Source of the DNA: Microbulbifer sediminum
GTDB taxonomy: Bacteria; Pseudomonadota; Gammaproteobacteria; Pseudomonadales; Cellvibrionaceae
DNA length: 64,000 nt
Assembly (NCBI RefSeq): GCF_021729035.1
Contig: NZ_JAJSAP010000007.1
Span: forward strand, 183,452 to 247,451
Direction of reading: 5' to 3'
The notes beneath the pieces are model-generated. The model saw only the letters and a program-made list of their open reading frames with translations, was not told the origin of the DNA and searched no databases. Each line of letters starts with the position of its first letter. The stretch's first letter is position 1. Both the position numbers and the translations under genes were made by a program. Positions 19,897-28,246 of this stretch are shown in pieces.

Positions 19897-20121
19897 TCAG
19901 TACTTATTGGCCCAGGGGGCCGTATTGGAAAGGATGCCACTGTCAAAGCCATACCAGATGGCAATCAGAAGCAGGGCCGCCAGCGAAACGCGGATACCCA
20001 GTGCATAGAGGGTCCGCTTTGATTCGGGGGCGCCCATATCACGCAGAAGGAAGAACAGCGCGCTGGACAGGCTGGCCAGCACCGCCAGGAAAAGAAGCAC
20101 AATAACGACTTTCAGCCACAT
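19897..20121 (-). CDS. small twin-transmembrane protein (DUF2909-like)
   Basis: A 74-residue protein with two hydrophobic helices (about 3-22 and 41-62) and a short middle loop. It is encoded opposite to the oxidase genes between coxC and SURF1. Small DUF2909-type proteins are a regular feature at this spot in gammaproteobacterial cox loci, which supports both the call and the short start at 20121. Function is unknown; a role in oxidase assembly is an inference from context. Confidence 0.75.
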   Translation of the reverse strand: MWLKVVIVLLFLAVLASLSSALFFLLRDMGAPESKRTLYALGIRVSLAALLLIAIWYGFDSGILSNTAPWANKY

Positions 20122-20170
20122 TTTGTATTCGCCATTTGTTGTAGGGGCCTGTTCGCAGGCTGGAATCGGC

Positions 20171-20944
20171 ATGACTGTAGAGACCCATCCAGTGCGATCC
20201 CGGGAAACCTCCGAGAGGGCCAGTGTAGCACTGATTTCCAATTGGCCCCTGACGGTGTTCAGCATCCTGCTGTTGCCGGCACTGGTGTCGCTCGGGTTCT
20301 GGCAACTGGACCGTGCCGATGAGAAGCGGAGCCTGATCGCAGCCGTTGACGGGCGTTTGTCCGCCCAGCCGCAAGATCCCAATACCCTTGAGCACCTGCA
20401 GCGCTACTCGCCGGTGCGCTTGCCCGGTTACTTCACCGACGAATACTTTTACCTGGATAACCGTACGCGCAATGGCCGGGTGGGTTACGAAATTCTCCAG
20501 GTCTTTGTCTCGGGCGAACGCCGCTGGCTCGTCAACCGCGGCTGGATGCCTGCCTCAGTCAGTCGGTCGAAACTGCCGGAGGTTTCCTGGCCGCGGGCGG
20601 CCAAGGTGATTACCGGCTTTCTCTATCCGGTTACACAGGGCCACGGGGATGGTGGGGGGAACCCGATAACCGGCGACGGTCCCGTGCGTATCCAGGCGGT
20701 GGATGCAGGGTTGACCGGGAGCCTGCGCCTTGCAAAGCCGGACTGGACGATACGACTGAGCGCGGATTCGGATACCGCGCTGGTCACAGACTGGCGAATG
20801 GTCAACAGCTCCCCCGCCCGCCACCAGGCTTATGCGTGGCAGTGGTTTGCCATGGCACTGGCACTGGTAATCCTGTGGCTGCTGGCTGCCACCCGCCTGC
20901 CAGCCGCTCTGCGCCAGCGTGCCCGTGCATGGACAGCCAAGTGA
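20171..20944 (+). CDS. SURF1-family oxidase assembly protein
   Basis: SURF1 helps insert heme a into subunit I. The 257-residue protein has N- and C-terminal membrane helices (about 22-40 and 225-245), with the signature LVSLGFWQLDRADEK near residue 40 and WLVNRGWMP near 120. ATG 20171 is chosen because the conserved region begins soon after and the minus-strand twin-TM gene starts at 20121. An earlier in-frame ATG at 20123 is less likely. Confidence 0.92.
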   Translation: MTVETHPVRSRETSERASVALISNWPLTVFSILLLPALVSLGFWQLDRADEKRSLIAAVDGRLSAQPQDPNTLEHLQRYSPVRLPGYFTDEYFYLDNRTRNGRVGYEILQVFVSGERRWLVNRGWMPASVSRSKLPEVSWPRAAKVITGFLYPVTQGHGDGGGNPITGDGPVRIQAVDAGLTGSLRLAKPDWTIRLSADSDTALVTDWRMVNSSPARHQAYAWQWFAMALALVILWLLAATRLPAALRQRARAWTAK

Positions 20945-20986
20945 CCGGTATCAGAACAATGAGAACAGACCAGAGGTAGGTTAGCC

Positions 20987-21625
20987 GTGACCCAGAGCAA
21001 CGAACTACGCAGCGAAACAGTCGACAATAATCCCGCCAGGCCCACCACCAGGCGGGTGCAGGCCTTGTCGGTGGTGGCCTCGGTTGTGCTACCTATTGTC
21101 GCCGCCTACACCGTATTCCACACCGGCGTGGGTATGCCCGAGGATACGGTGAACGAGGGCAGCCTGCTGGAGCCCCCGCAAAATATCCAGAAGCTGCCCC
21201 TGCTGGAGCAGGGGCTTGCCCCGCTGAAGCTCGGATCGGAAGCGCCGAAGTGGCGTTACCTGATTGTGCCCGGCCGCGATTGCGATAGCGCCTGCGAGCA
21301 GCTGTTATACACAAGCCGCCAGGTACATATCCGGCTGGGGGAAAAGGCGCGCCGGGTAGAGCGCCTGCTAGTGAGCCCGGCACCGCTCAGCCCGGAGCGC
21401 CGCGAGGAGCTCGCAGCGAAGCATCCGCGCCTGCGCTTTGTGACGCTGCCACCGGCAAAACTGGAGGGCCTGCTTGAGGGCACCAGCCACACCGACCTCG
21501 AATACCCCAGCGCCCTGCTTGTGGACCAGCAGGGCTACGCCATGATGGTTTACAACAACGAACACAGCGGTAACCAGCTTCTTAAGGACATCAAGCGGCT
21601 GCTGAAGTACTCCTACGAGCAGTAA
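20987..21625 (+). CDS. membrane-anchored oxidase-locus protein with SCO/thioredoxin-like features
   Basis: A 212-residue protein with one membrane helix (about 26-44) and a periplasmic domain. The domain has CDSAC near residue 99 in a context (YLIVPGRDCDSACEQLLYT) that resembles the CxxxC copper site of SCO proteins, and a late SALLVDQQGYAMMVY strand like the thioredoxin-fold end. The distal SCO His is not obvious. The GTG start at 20987 is preceded by GAGGTAGG. It sits between SURF1 and ctaA, so an oxidase assembly role is likely but unproven. Confidence 0.7.
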   Translation: MTQSNELRSETVDNNPARPTTRRVQALSVVASVVLPIVAAYTVFHTGVGMPEDTVNEGSLLEPPQNIQKLPLLEQGLAPLKLGSEAPKWRYLIVPGRDCDSACEQLLYTSRQVHIRLGEKARRVERLLVSPAPLSPERREELAAKHPRLRFVTLPPAKLEGLLEGTSHTDLEYPSALLVDQQGYAMMVYNNEHSGNQLLKDIKRLLKYSYEQ

Positions 21626-21639
21626 TCCCGGAGATTTGC

Positions 21640-22680
21640 ATGCGCCAATACCAACCCGATCCTGACTATAACCCCCGCAATGACTGGCGACTGCGGGTGG
21701 CCATGGCCGGCACCCTGCTGGCGGTGGTGGTTGTGGTCCTGGGTGCCTTTACCCGACTGGCAGACGCCGGGCTCGGCTGTCCCGACTGGCCCGGTTGCTA
21801 CGGCCACCTGACCTGGCCGGATGAGGCGCACGAAATCGAAAGTGCCAATGCCGCCTTCCCACACGCGCCAGTGGCCACCGACAAGACCTGGCCGGAAATG
21901 GTCCACCGCTATTTTGCCGGCGCGTTGCTGCTGCTGGTTGCCGGCCTGACGGTCATGGCCTGGCGACGGCGCGGGCAGCGAGGATTCCTCCATACCCATT
22001 TCCTGCTGGGCTTGATTATCCTGCAGGCGGCTTTCGGGATGTGGACGGTGACATTGAAGCTCTGGCCCCAGGTGGTCACCGCCCACCTGCTCGGCGGGAT
22101 GGCGACGCTGTCGCTACTCTGGTTGCTGGTGGAACGATTGCGTTACCGCAAGCGCCTGATACCGGTGCACGAGTTCCGGCGACTGCAAAAGATACGGCCG
22201 CTGGCGATTGTTGCTGTGGTACTGGTGTCCTTGCAGATTGCGCTGGGTGGCTGGACCAGTTCGAATTACGCTGCCCTGGCGTGTGCCGACTTCCCCACCT
22301 GCCATGGCGAGTGGTGGCCAGCGATGGACTTTCAGCAGGGCTTTAATGTAGCCCAGCACATCGGCCCCAATTACCTGGGTGGAGCGCTTGAAAATGATGC
22401 CAGGACGGCAATCCATGTCACACACCGCCTTGGGGCGCTGGTCGTTAGCGCCATAGTGCTGCTGCTGGCGGCATTGGCATGGCGGGCCGGCTCACGGCGC
22501 TGGGCCATTGGCCTGGCCTGCGCCCTGCTGTTACAGGTGTCGCTGGGCATCGCCAACGTGGTGATGTCCCTGCCGTTACCTGTGGCCGTGGCCCACAACG
22601 CCGGTGCCGCATTACTGGTACTCGGCCTGCTGACCTTCTGTTACCGTATCCAGACGGCCCAGCCGCGAATGAAAAAATAA
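21640..22680 (+). CDS. ctaA: heme A synthase (COX15/CtaA)
   Basis: CtaA oxidises the heme O methyl group to formyl, giving heme A for the oxidase. It has 346 residues and eight helices in two related halves. Heme-ligand His residues are visible in WPEMVHRYFAG, HTHFLLG and VTAHLLGG, and in the second half in IHVTHRLGAL and VAHNAGA. The RLADAGLGCPDWPGCYG loop near residue 42 is typical. It begins 14 nt after the preceding gene. Confidence 0.96.
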   Translation: MRQYQPDPDYNPRNDWRLRVAMAGTLLAVVVVVLGAFTRLADAGLGCPDWPGCYGHLTWPDEAHEIESANAAFPHAPVATDKTWPEMVHRYFAGALLLLVAGLTVMAWRRRGQRGFLHTHFLLGLIILQAAFGMWTVTLKLWPQVVTAHLLGGMATLSLLWLLVERLRYRKRLIPVHEFRRLQKIRPLAIVAVVLVSLQIALGGWTSSNYAALACADFPTCHGEWWPAMDFQQGFNVAQHIGPNYLGGALENDARTAIHVTHRLGALVVSAIVLLLAALAWRAGSRRWAIGLACALLLQVSLGIANVVMSLPLPVAVAHNAGAALLVLGLLTFCYRIQTAQPRMKK

Positions 22681-22705
22681 TAACGCAGTCCAGAGAGGTG
22701 AAACC

Positions 22706-23599
22706 ATGAGCACCCAAACCGCCGCCCTGAGGCACGCCAGCTGGCGCGACTACTATGAGTTGACCAAGCCGCGGGTTGTCATGCTGATGATCCTCACCTC
22801 CGTAATCGGCATGCTGTTGGCGGTGCCCGGAATGGTCCCGGTGGACGTGCTGTTACTCGGTAACCTGGGCATAGCCCTCTGTGCCGGCAGCGCCGCCGCG
22901 GTCAATCACCTGGTGGACCGTCATATCGATATCAAAATGGCACGCACCAACAACCGCCCGATTGCCCGTGGTCGCGTCGACCCCCGTCGGGCACTGGCAT
23001 TTGCCCTGGTACTGGGCGTGGCTGGAATGACCGTGCTACTCGCATTTGTGAATGCACTTACGGCGTGGCTGACCCTGTTCTCACTGCTCGGCTACGCGGT
23101 CGTCTACACAATGTTCCTGAAGCGGGCGACACCGCAGAATATCGTCATCGGCGGCATTGCCGGGGCGGCGCCGCCGCTGCTTGGTTGGACTGCGGTAACC
23201 GGGGAAATAGACGGCCATGCACTGCTGCTGGTCCTGATCATCTTCGCCTGGACTCCGCCACATTTCTGGGCGCTGGCTGTGCACCGCCGGGATGATTACG
23301 CAAAGGCCGATATACCCATGTTGCCGGTCACCCACGGTGTGGGTTACACCAGACTGCATATTCTGCTGTACACCTTTATCCTGTTTGCCGTAAGCCTGTT
23401 GCCGTTTGCGACCGCGATGCTGGGCTGGCTCTACCTGCTGGGCGCTGTGGTGCTGGGGCTGGGATTTGTCTACTGGGCAGTGGAAATGCTGCGGGACCGC
23501 AACCCCGATGCGGGCATGGAAACCTTCAAGTATTCCATTATCTACCTGATGGCCCTGTTCTGCATCATGTTGCTGGATCATTACCTCGTAGCGGTATAA
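22706..23599 (+). CDS. ctaB: protoheme IX farnesyltransferase (heme O synthase)
   Basis: CtaB/CyoE attaches a farnesyl group to heme B to make heme O, the substrate of CtaA. The 297-residue UbiA-superfamily protein has nine helices and the two Asp-rich motifs: NHLVDRHIDIKMARTNNRP near residue 68 and the YAKADIPMLPVTHG loop near 196. It follows ctaA by 25 nt and precedes the SCO gene. Confidence 0.97.
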   Translation: MSTQTAALRHASWRDYYELTKPRVVMLMILTSVIGMLLAVPGMVPVDVLLLGNLGIALCAGSAAAVNHLVDRHIDIKMARTNNRPIARGRVDPRRALAFALVLGVAGMTVLLAFVNALTAWLTLFSLLGYAVVYTMFLKRATPQNIVIGGIAGAAPPLLGWTAVTGEIDGHALLLVLIIFAWTPPHFWALAVHRRDDYAKADIPMLPVTHGVGYTRLHILLYTFILFAVSLLPFATAMLGWLYLLGAVVLGLGFVYWAVEMLRDRNPDAGMETFKYSIIYLMALFCIMLLDHYLVAV

Positions 23600-23617
23600 G
23601 TGATGGGGAAAGAAACT

Positions 23618-24325
23618 ATGAGTGCGGCGAAACAAGACTATCCCGGAACCACCGCTGCCAATAAAAACGGTGACAAGAGTCCAGAACAAAAGCGGGGTGT
23701 GCTCGTTACGGTGGTGGTGTGCGTCCTGTTTATGTTCGCTGTGCTGGCCGGCTTTATCAACAAAATGGGACAGCCACGTGTGCTGACCGGAGCTGAAATG
23801 CGGGCCAATGGCACGGTTGAACTCGAGCGCCCGCGTATCCTGGACAACTTTACGCTGCAGTCCGACAGTGGTGAAGACTGGCAGACCAGTGCACTGGCCG
23901 GTCGCTGGACGCTCGTATTTTTCGGTTTCACACACTGTCCGGATATTTGCCCCACCACCATGGCAACCCTCAACAGTTTTTACCAGATGCTGGACCCCGA
24001 GATACAGGCAGAAACGGATATTCTGCTGGTATCCGTGGACCCGAAACGGGATACGCCGGACAAACTGCGCCAGTACGTCGATTACTTCAATCCGGCTTTC
24101 GCCGGTGTAACGGGCGAATTCCTGAGTCTCAAGCGCTTTGCCAACCAGTTGAATGTACCGTTCAACAAGGTCCCGCTGGGCGACGGTGAGTACACCGTTG
24201 ATCACGGTTCCCAGGTAGTCCTGATAAACCCCCGCGGACATTACCACGCTTTTTTCAAGGCACCGCTGGATCCGGCAAAGATGAAGCTTACCTACCGATC
24301 CCTGAGGGCGACCTACAACGGCTAA
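23618..24325 (+). CDS. SCO1/SenC copper chaperone
   Basis: SCO proteins deliver copper to, or reduce, the CuA site of subunit II. The 235-residue protein has an N-terminal helix (about 28-46) and a thioredoxin fold with FTHCPDICPTTMATL near residue 103 (CxxxC) and the copper-ligand His in TVDHGSQVVLI near 193. I chose ATG 23618, with GGGGA about 8 nt upstream. GTG 23600 and ATG 23603 are in frame but touch the ctaB stop. Last gene of the oxidase operon. Confidence 0.94.
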   Translation: MSAAKQDYPGTTAANKNGDKSPEQKRGVLVTVVVCVLFMFAVLAGFINKMGQPRVLTGAEMRANGTVELERPRILDNFTLQSDSGEDWQTSALAGRWTLVFFGFTHCPDICPTTMATLNSFYQMLDPEIQAETDILLVSVDPKRDTPDKLRQYVDYFNPAFAGVTGEFLSLKRFANQLNVPFNKVPLGDGEYTVDHGSQVVLINPRGHYHAFFKAPLDPAKMKLTYRSLRATYNG

Positions 24326-24386
24326 TACTGCCACTGTCGGCCATTCCCTGGGACAGGCGCCGTGCGTGCACACCACAGGGCCACAA

Positions 24387-25178
24387 ATGGAAGTTACCGA
24401 TATGGAAATCGAGCGGCAGGGCCTGGCCCCGCTCCTGCCACCACGGGTACGGGCATTCTTCATCCCCGCGGCACTTACCCTTTGCATCCTGCCCTTTGGC
24501 TGGGTCGGCGTAGCCGCACCACTGGCCTGGCTGGCCCTGAACGGGATAGAGCGCAGCACAGGCTGGTCGCGGGCCCTGCTCTTCGTTGCTGCGGCCGCGA
24601 TCATGCTTTTGGCGGCACTCGGGACGATTCCCTCCGCTCCCCGAATAGAGTTATTGCCGCCCTATAGCGATAGCGCTGGTAACAGCATCGGTAACGCCTT
24701 TAACCCGGGCAAGGCCGCCATTGCCGTCGCTGTAATGGTATTTATGGCCGGTCGCAAACAGCGGCCGCTGCGGCAGGATCTGCCCCTATTGCTGCTGCTT
24801 GTCCTGCTACCGATAGTCGTGGCGATACCGTTTTCCGGATTTTCCCCCAAGCTTTCGGCCACCATTCTGCTCGCTATGCTTGTCAATCTGGCGGTGGTCT
24901 GCATCAGTGAGGAGGCGTTTTTTCGCTGGGTCCTGCAACGGGGAGCAGAGGAGTTGCTGGGGCAGTGGCGCTGGTTGGCAGTGCCGCCGGTGGTGGCAAT
25001 ATTCACACTGCTCCACACCGGCTGGGCGGCAAGTCCGCCGGTCCTTGCGCTGGTTGCGTTGGCGGGATTCGCATATGCGACGCTCTGGTACCTTCGCCGA
25101 AAATTTTGGCTCTGCGTCCTCGCGCACTGGGGAGTCAACAGCCTGCATATGCTACTGCTGACTTATCCCCTGGGCTGA
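24387..25178 (+). CDS. CPBP-family intramembrane protease (CAAX/Abi-like)
   Basis: A polytopic 263-residue protein with about eight helices. The glutamate-type intramembrane protease motifs are visible: SEEAFFRW near residue 180 (EExxxR), FTLLHTGW near 215, and HWGVNSLHM near 250 (HxxxN). Substrates of such bacterial enzymes are mostly unknown. The start is uncertain: ATG 24387 is given, with GTG 24366 and ATG 24402 in frame. It lies 61 nt after the SCO gene and may still belong to that transcript. Confidence 0.82.
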   Translation: MEVTDMEIERQGLAPLLPPRVRAFFIPAALTLCILPFGWVGVAAPLAWLALNGIERSTGWSRALLFVAAAAIMLLAALGTIPSAPRIELLPPYSDSAGNSIGNAFNPGKAAIAVAVMVFMAGRKQRPLRQDLPLLLLLVLLPIVVAIPFSGFSPKLSATILLAMLVNLAVVCISEEAFFRWVLQRGAEELLGQWRWLAVPPVVAIFTLLHTGWAASPPVLALVALAGFAYATLWYLRRKFWLCVLAHWGVNSLHMLLLTYPLG

Positions 25179-25220
25179 TCGAGTAAACTGAAAAATTCGA
25201 AAAAGGGTGCGACGATTACC

Positions 25221-26225
25221 ATGTACACAGATGAAGATCTGGACTATGCAATTGAAAAAGACGTCCTTACGGCCTCATCGGTCAACCAGTTCCGGCAACT
25301 GATGGCTGAAAGCAGGGAAACTCCCCTGGGGGATGAAGAGAACTTCCGGCTGATTACAGGTTTCAATGACATCTTCGTGGTCATCGCCTGTCTGTTATCA
25401 CTGATCTCGGTCGCCTGGTTCATGACGCTTGCAAGCAGCAGTGCGAGCGCCCTGGCCTTTGCATTGCTGTCATGGGGATTGGCCGAATACTTTGTTCGCA
25501 AACGTAAAATGGCCTTCCCAGCCATCATATTATTGCTGACATTCATCGGCGGTGTCTTTTTCCTTGTTCAGGAGTTGCTTGCGGACACCATGGGTTCGGT
25601 CAGCTACTGGGCTTACCTCACTGCCACGCTCGCTGCGCTGTTACATTGGCGCCGGTTTCGCGTGCCAATTACCGTCGCCGCGGGCGCTGCCGCAGCCACG
25701 GGATTGCTCGTTTCTCTTTTTATCTCCGTTTTCCCCGACCCAGGTAAATGGCTGCAGGTTTTTATTGTTTTCTGTGGCTTACTGGTTTTCCTGCTGGCAA
25801 TGCACTGGGATGCGTCCGACATAAAAAGAGTTTCCCACCGCTCTGATGTGGCGTTCTGGCTGCATTTACTCTCGGCACCGTTGGTTATCCACCCAATATT
25901 TTCCGGGCTCGGTATACTGCAGGGCGACGACAGTCCACTAAATATGATCGCCGTAGTGCTTCTGTACCTGGTTATGACTGCCGTCTCGTTACTGATTGAT
26001 CGCCGCGCCCTTATGGTTTCCTCCCTGGGGTATGTCCTGTATGCCCTGTCAACCCTGATCGCCACATATGGTGGCCCGGGACAGAGCTTTGCGGTAACCG
26101 GCGTGCTGGTGGGGGCGAGTCTGCTGTTACTTTCCGCCTATTGGCACCAGGCCAGGGCAGGGCTGTTGGTATTGTTGCCTGCGGCGCTTGGTCGATTCGT
26201 ACCACCGGTCGCTTCCACACACTAG
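25221..26225 (+). CDS. polytopic membrane protein (DUF2157/DUF4401-like)
   Basis: A 334-residue protein with a soluble N-terminus (about 45 residues) and roughly ten hydrophobic helices. The plan resembles DUF2157/DUF4401-type proteins: short acidic N-terminal helix region, then helical hairpins. No motif gives a function. It follows the CPBP gene by 42 nt and precedes another small membrane protein. Confidence 0.65.
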   Translation: MYTDEDLDYAIEKDVLTASSVNQFRQLMAESRETPLGDEENFRLITGFNDIFVVIACLLSLISVAWFMTLASSSASALAFALLSWGLAEYFVRKRKMAFPAIILLLTFIGGVFFLVQELLADTMGSVSYWAYLTATLAALLHWRRFRVPITVAAGAAAATGLLVSLFISVFPDPGKWLQVFIVFCGLLVFLLAMHWDASDIKRVSHRSDVAFWLHLLSAPLVIHPIFSGLGILQGDDSPLNMIAVVLLYLVMTAVSLLIDRRALMVSSLGYVLYALSTLIATYGGPGQSFAVTGVLVGASLLLLSAYWHQARAGLLVLLPAALGRFVPPVASTH

Positions 26226-26254
26226 CCTGGCGCTATCACCTGGGAATCATTGCC

Positions 26255-26584
26255 ATGCCTATCAGCTCCGAAGTCATCCTGTCACTGGTTACCTACAAGA
26301 TTATCTCGCTATTTGTCGGCAGCCTGTTTGCCTTTCTGGGCTACCGACTTTTCATGTCGGGTATCTGGGGTGGGGCCGGGGAACTGGAGGCGGGCTTTCG
26401 TGACAATCGAGTCGTCCTGAAAGAGGCCGCTCCCGGGACCTTCTTTGCACTATGCGGTGCTCTGATCGTGGCGGTGACCCTTTATAAAGGCCTGGAGTTT
26501 GAGGAGTACAGCCAGGGTGGGACAAACGTCGTGAAGATCGCCGAGGAGGGGGACAGCGACCTGGCCGCCACCCCCGGACCCTGA
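26255..26584 (+). CDS. small membrane protein, unknown
   Basis: A 109-residue protein with two membrane helices (about 9-30 and 59-77) and an acidic C-terminal tail. The start is ATG 26255, 29 nt after the previous gene; a longer frame upstream overlaps that gene and is not favoured. It is convergent with the glycosyltransferase gene, whose stop lies 4 nt away. Confidence 0.65.
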   Translation: MPISSEVILSLVTYKIISLFVGSLFAFLGYRLFMSGIWGGAGELEAGFRDNRVVLKEAAPGTFFALCGALIVAVTLYKGLEFEEYSQGGTNVVKIAEEGDSDLAATPGP

Positions 26585-26588
26585 ACCT

Positions 26589-27866
26589 TCAATGGGTCTG
26601 TGCCAGCGCATCCTCCCCCGCGGAGTGCAGGGCCCGACGCCGGCGCATACGCTCAAGCACGGCCACCAGGGCGAAGGCCGCGAACGCCGCAATGAACGGT
26701 ACGCTGGGGAGGTGATACCGATCCTGGGAGGCGATCAGCGCGTGAATACCCGCATTGGCCCCCCAGCTTAACAGGAAAGGGTGGGTGGCAACCCGGGCCC
26801 ACCCGGCCTGGTAAAGATAGACCATGAGCCCGGCAATGCCGCTGCAAACCAGCAACAGCCAGTAGGCCTGTGTGGCAACCTTCATCGGCAGGACCGCGCC
26901 TTCACCAAAACGTGCCTTTATGCCCTCGGCATTCCAGTTTACCCCAATGGTTTCATAGCTGTGAAAACGAACAAGTTTGTAGAGGGTTCGCTGTATAAAG
27001 GCCTGGGGTTCTGCCTTGATGTAGTCCAGGGCGCGGGTTTTCAGTATCTGGCTCATTTCATAAGTGGAATCAGCCTGTGCGGTTACCTCAGGGGGGATTT
27101 CTGCATAGCCGCCATTGCTGCCCGGTGAATTACCCATCCAGAATACTGCGCCGCCATTGGAGGACATGGGAACAAAATCATCATAGAGCTGATAGTTACG
27201 GTAAGCCCAGGGCGCCACCAACAGGGTGAGCACGAGGAAACAGCAGAGAGTGCGCACGAGGACCGCAAGCGGGCGTTGTTGCAGTTGGACAGCGCAGGCG
27301 ACGGCAAAGATGATTATGCCAACCGTGATCAATGGTCGCACATAATAGGCGGCCGCCAGCAAAATTCCGGCGAACAACAGACGCATTGGTTGCCGCACAC
27401 CAGTAGTTACAAAGAAATAAAATCCGGCCAGCGAGAAAAACATAAACAGCAGCTCACTGGCGAGCACCGTCACGAAAAGTATGCCCGTGGGCCAGAGTGC
27501 CAGCAGGACCATGCACCACTGCGATACGCGCCTGTCGCTGAAGAATATCCGGCACAGTCGCCCGGTAAAAAACAGGATGCCCACTGACAGGGCGATGTTC
27601 AGTGCGACTACCGGCCAGTAGTGATGGCCGAAGATCAGGTAAAGGCCCGCATAAATCCCCGAAGTGCCAACGGCCCAGTAACTGCCGGGTTGATCAGCTT
27701 CCCAGCCATAGGTGCCGTGCTGCCAGATATTCAGTGCGAAGGCATCGTACGCGACACTGTCTGATACCGGTATGACTGGCACCAGCAGCGCCCACAGCAG
27801 CCGCAGGCCAATCGCCAGCAGGTAAACGCCGGGCGCGGTTACCAGCAGGCGCAGTAATCGATCCAT
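26589..27866 (-). CDS. GT-C glycosyltransferase, family 39-like (ArnT/PMT type)
   Basis: A 425-residue membrane enzyme with about ten helices. The first periplasmic loop carries the acidic VIPVSDSVAYDAFALN near residue 32, the usual GT-C catalytic-acid position, and a later loop has APWAYRNYQLYDDFVPMS. GT-C enzymes use polyprenyl-phosphate sugars as donors on the periplasmic side. This fits the neighbouring UbiA-type synthase and EamA-type flippase, encoded divergently from it. The acceptor is unknown. Confidence 0.8.
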   Translation of the reverse strand: MDRLLRLLVTAPGVYLLAIGLRLLWALLVPVIPVSDSVAYDAFALNIWQHGTYGWEADQPGSYWAVGTSGIYAGLYLIFGHHYWPVVALNIALSVGILFFTGRLCRIFFSDRRVSQWCMVLLALWPTGILFVTVLASELLFMFFSLAGFYFFVTTGVRQPMRLLFAGILLAAAYYVRPLITVGIIIFAVACAVQLQQRPLAVLVRTLCCFLVLTLLVAPWAYRNYQLYDDFVPMSSNGGAVFWMGNSPGSNGGYAEIPPEVTAQADSTYEMSQILKTRALDYIKAEPQAFIQRTLYKLVRFHSYETIGVNWNAEGIKARFGEGAVLPMKVATQAYWLLLVCSGIAGLMVYLYQAGWARVATHPFLLSWGANAGIHALIASQDRYHLPSVPFIAAFAAFALVAVLERMRRRRALHSAGEDALAQTH

Positions 27867-28246
27867 GATTATTGCTCCATAAGCTCTTGCAAAGCGAAAG
27901 AGAGTATACGGTCAGGCTGACCATCGCGACAGCCCGTGTGCCGGCCTGTATCCCGGGTTGCCGGTAAGCTGTCGGATGGGCAGGGTGGTTCGATGCTTGC
28001 AAGGCCTGTGCCTGTGTACCCATGTAATATTCCGGGGCTTGCATTCGATGCGAAATAGCGGAACCATCCGGGATTGATTGCAGGATGTGCGCCGGTGCTG
28101 GCGTGCCACCACAATTGGTACATTTGCGTGTAGTTTGCCGTGGCTGAATAGGCTCTTGTACCAGGTGGTCGCCGTACGGATCACCTTCAGCCATTGCCAG
28201 AAAGCCCCAGGGAAGCGGGGCTGAATTCGCCCAAGGAGTGAGCGTT
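27867..28246. other. divergent intergenic region, GT-C gene / HAD-UbiA gene
   Basis: 380 nt that should hold promoters for both genes. I see no clear -35/-10 pair and no coding frame with a plausible start. A weak hairpin, CCCCAGG...GGGGCTG, lies just before the HAD-UbiA ribosome binding site. Confidence 0.4.

Noticed and set aside
23081..24604. 507-codon open frame on the minus strand
   Set aside because: Antisense to ctaB, the SCO gene and the CPBP gene, all of which are clear real genes. Its composition is shadow-like.
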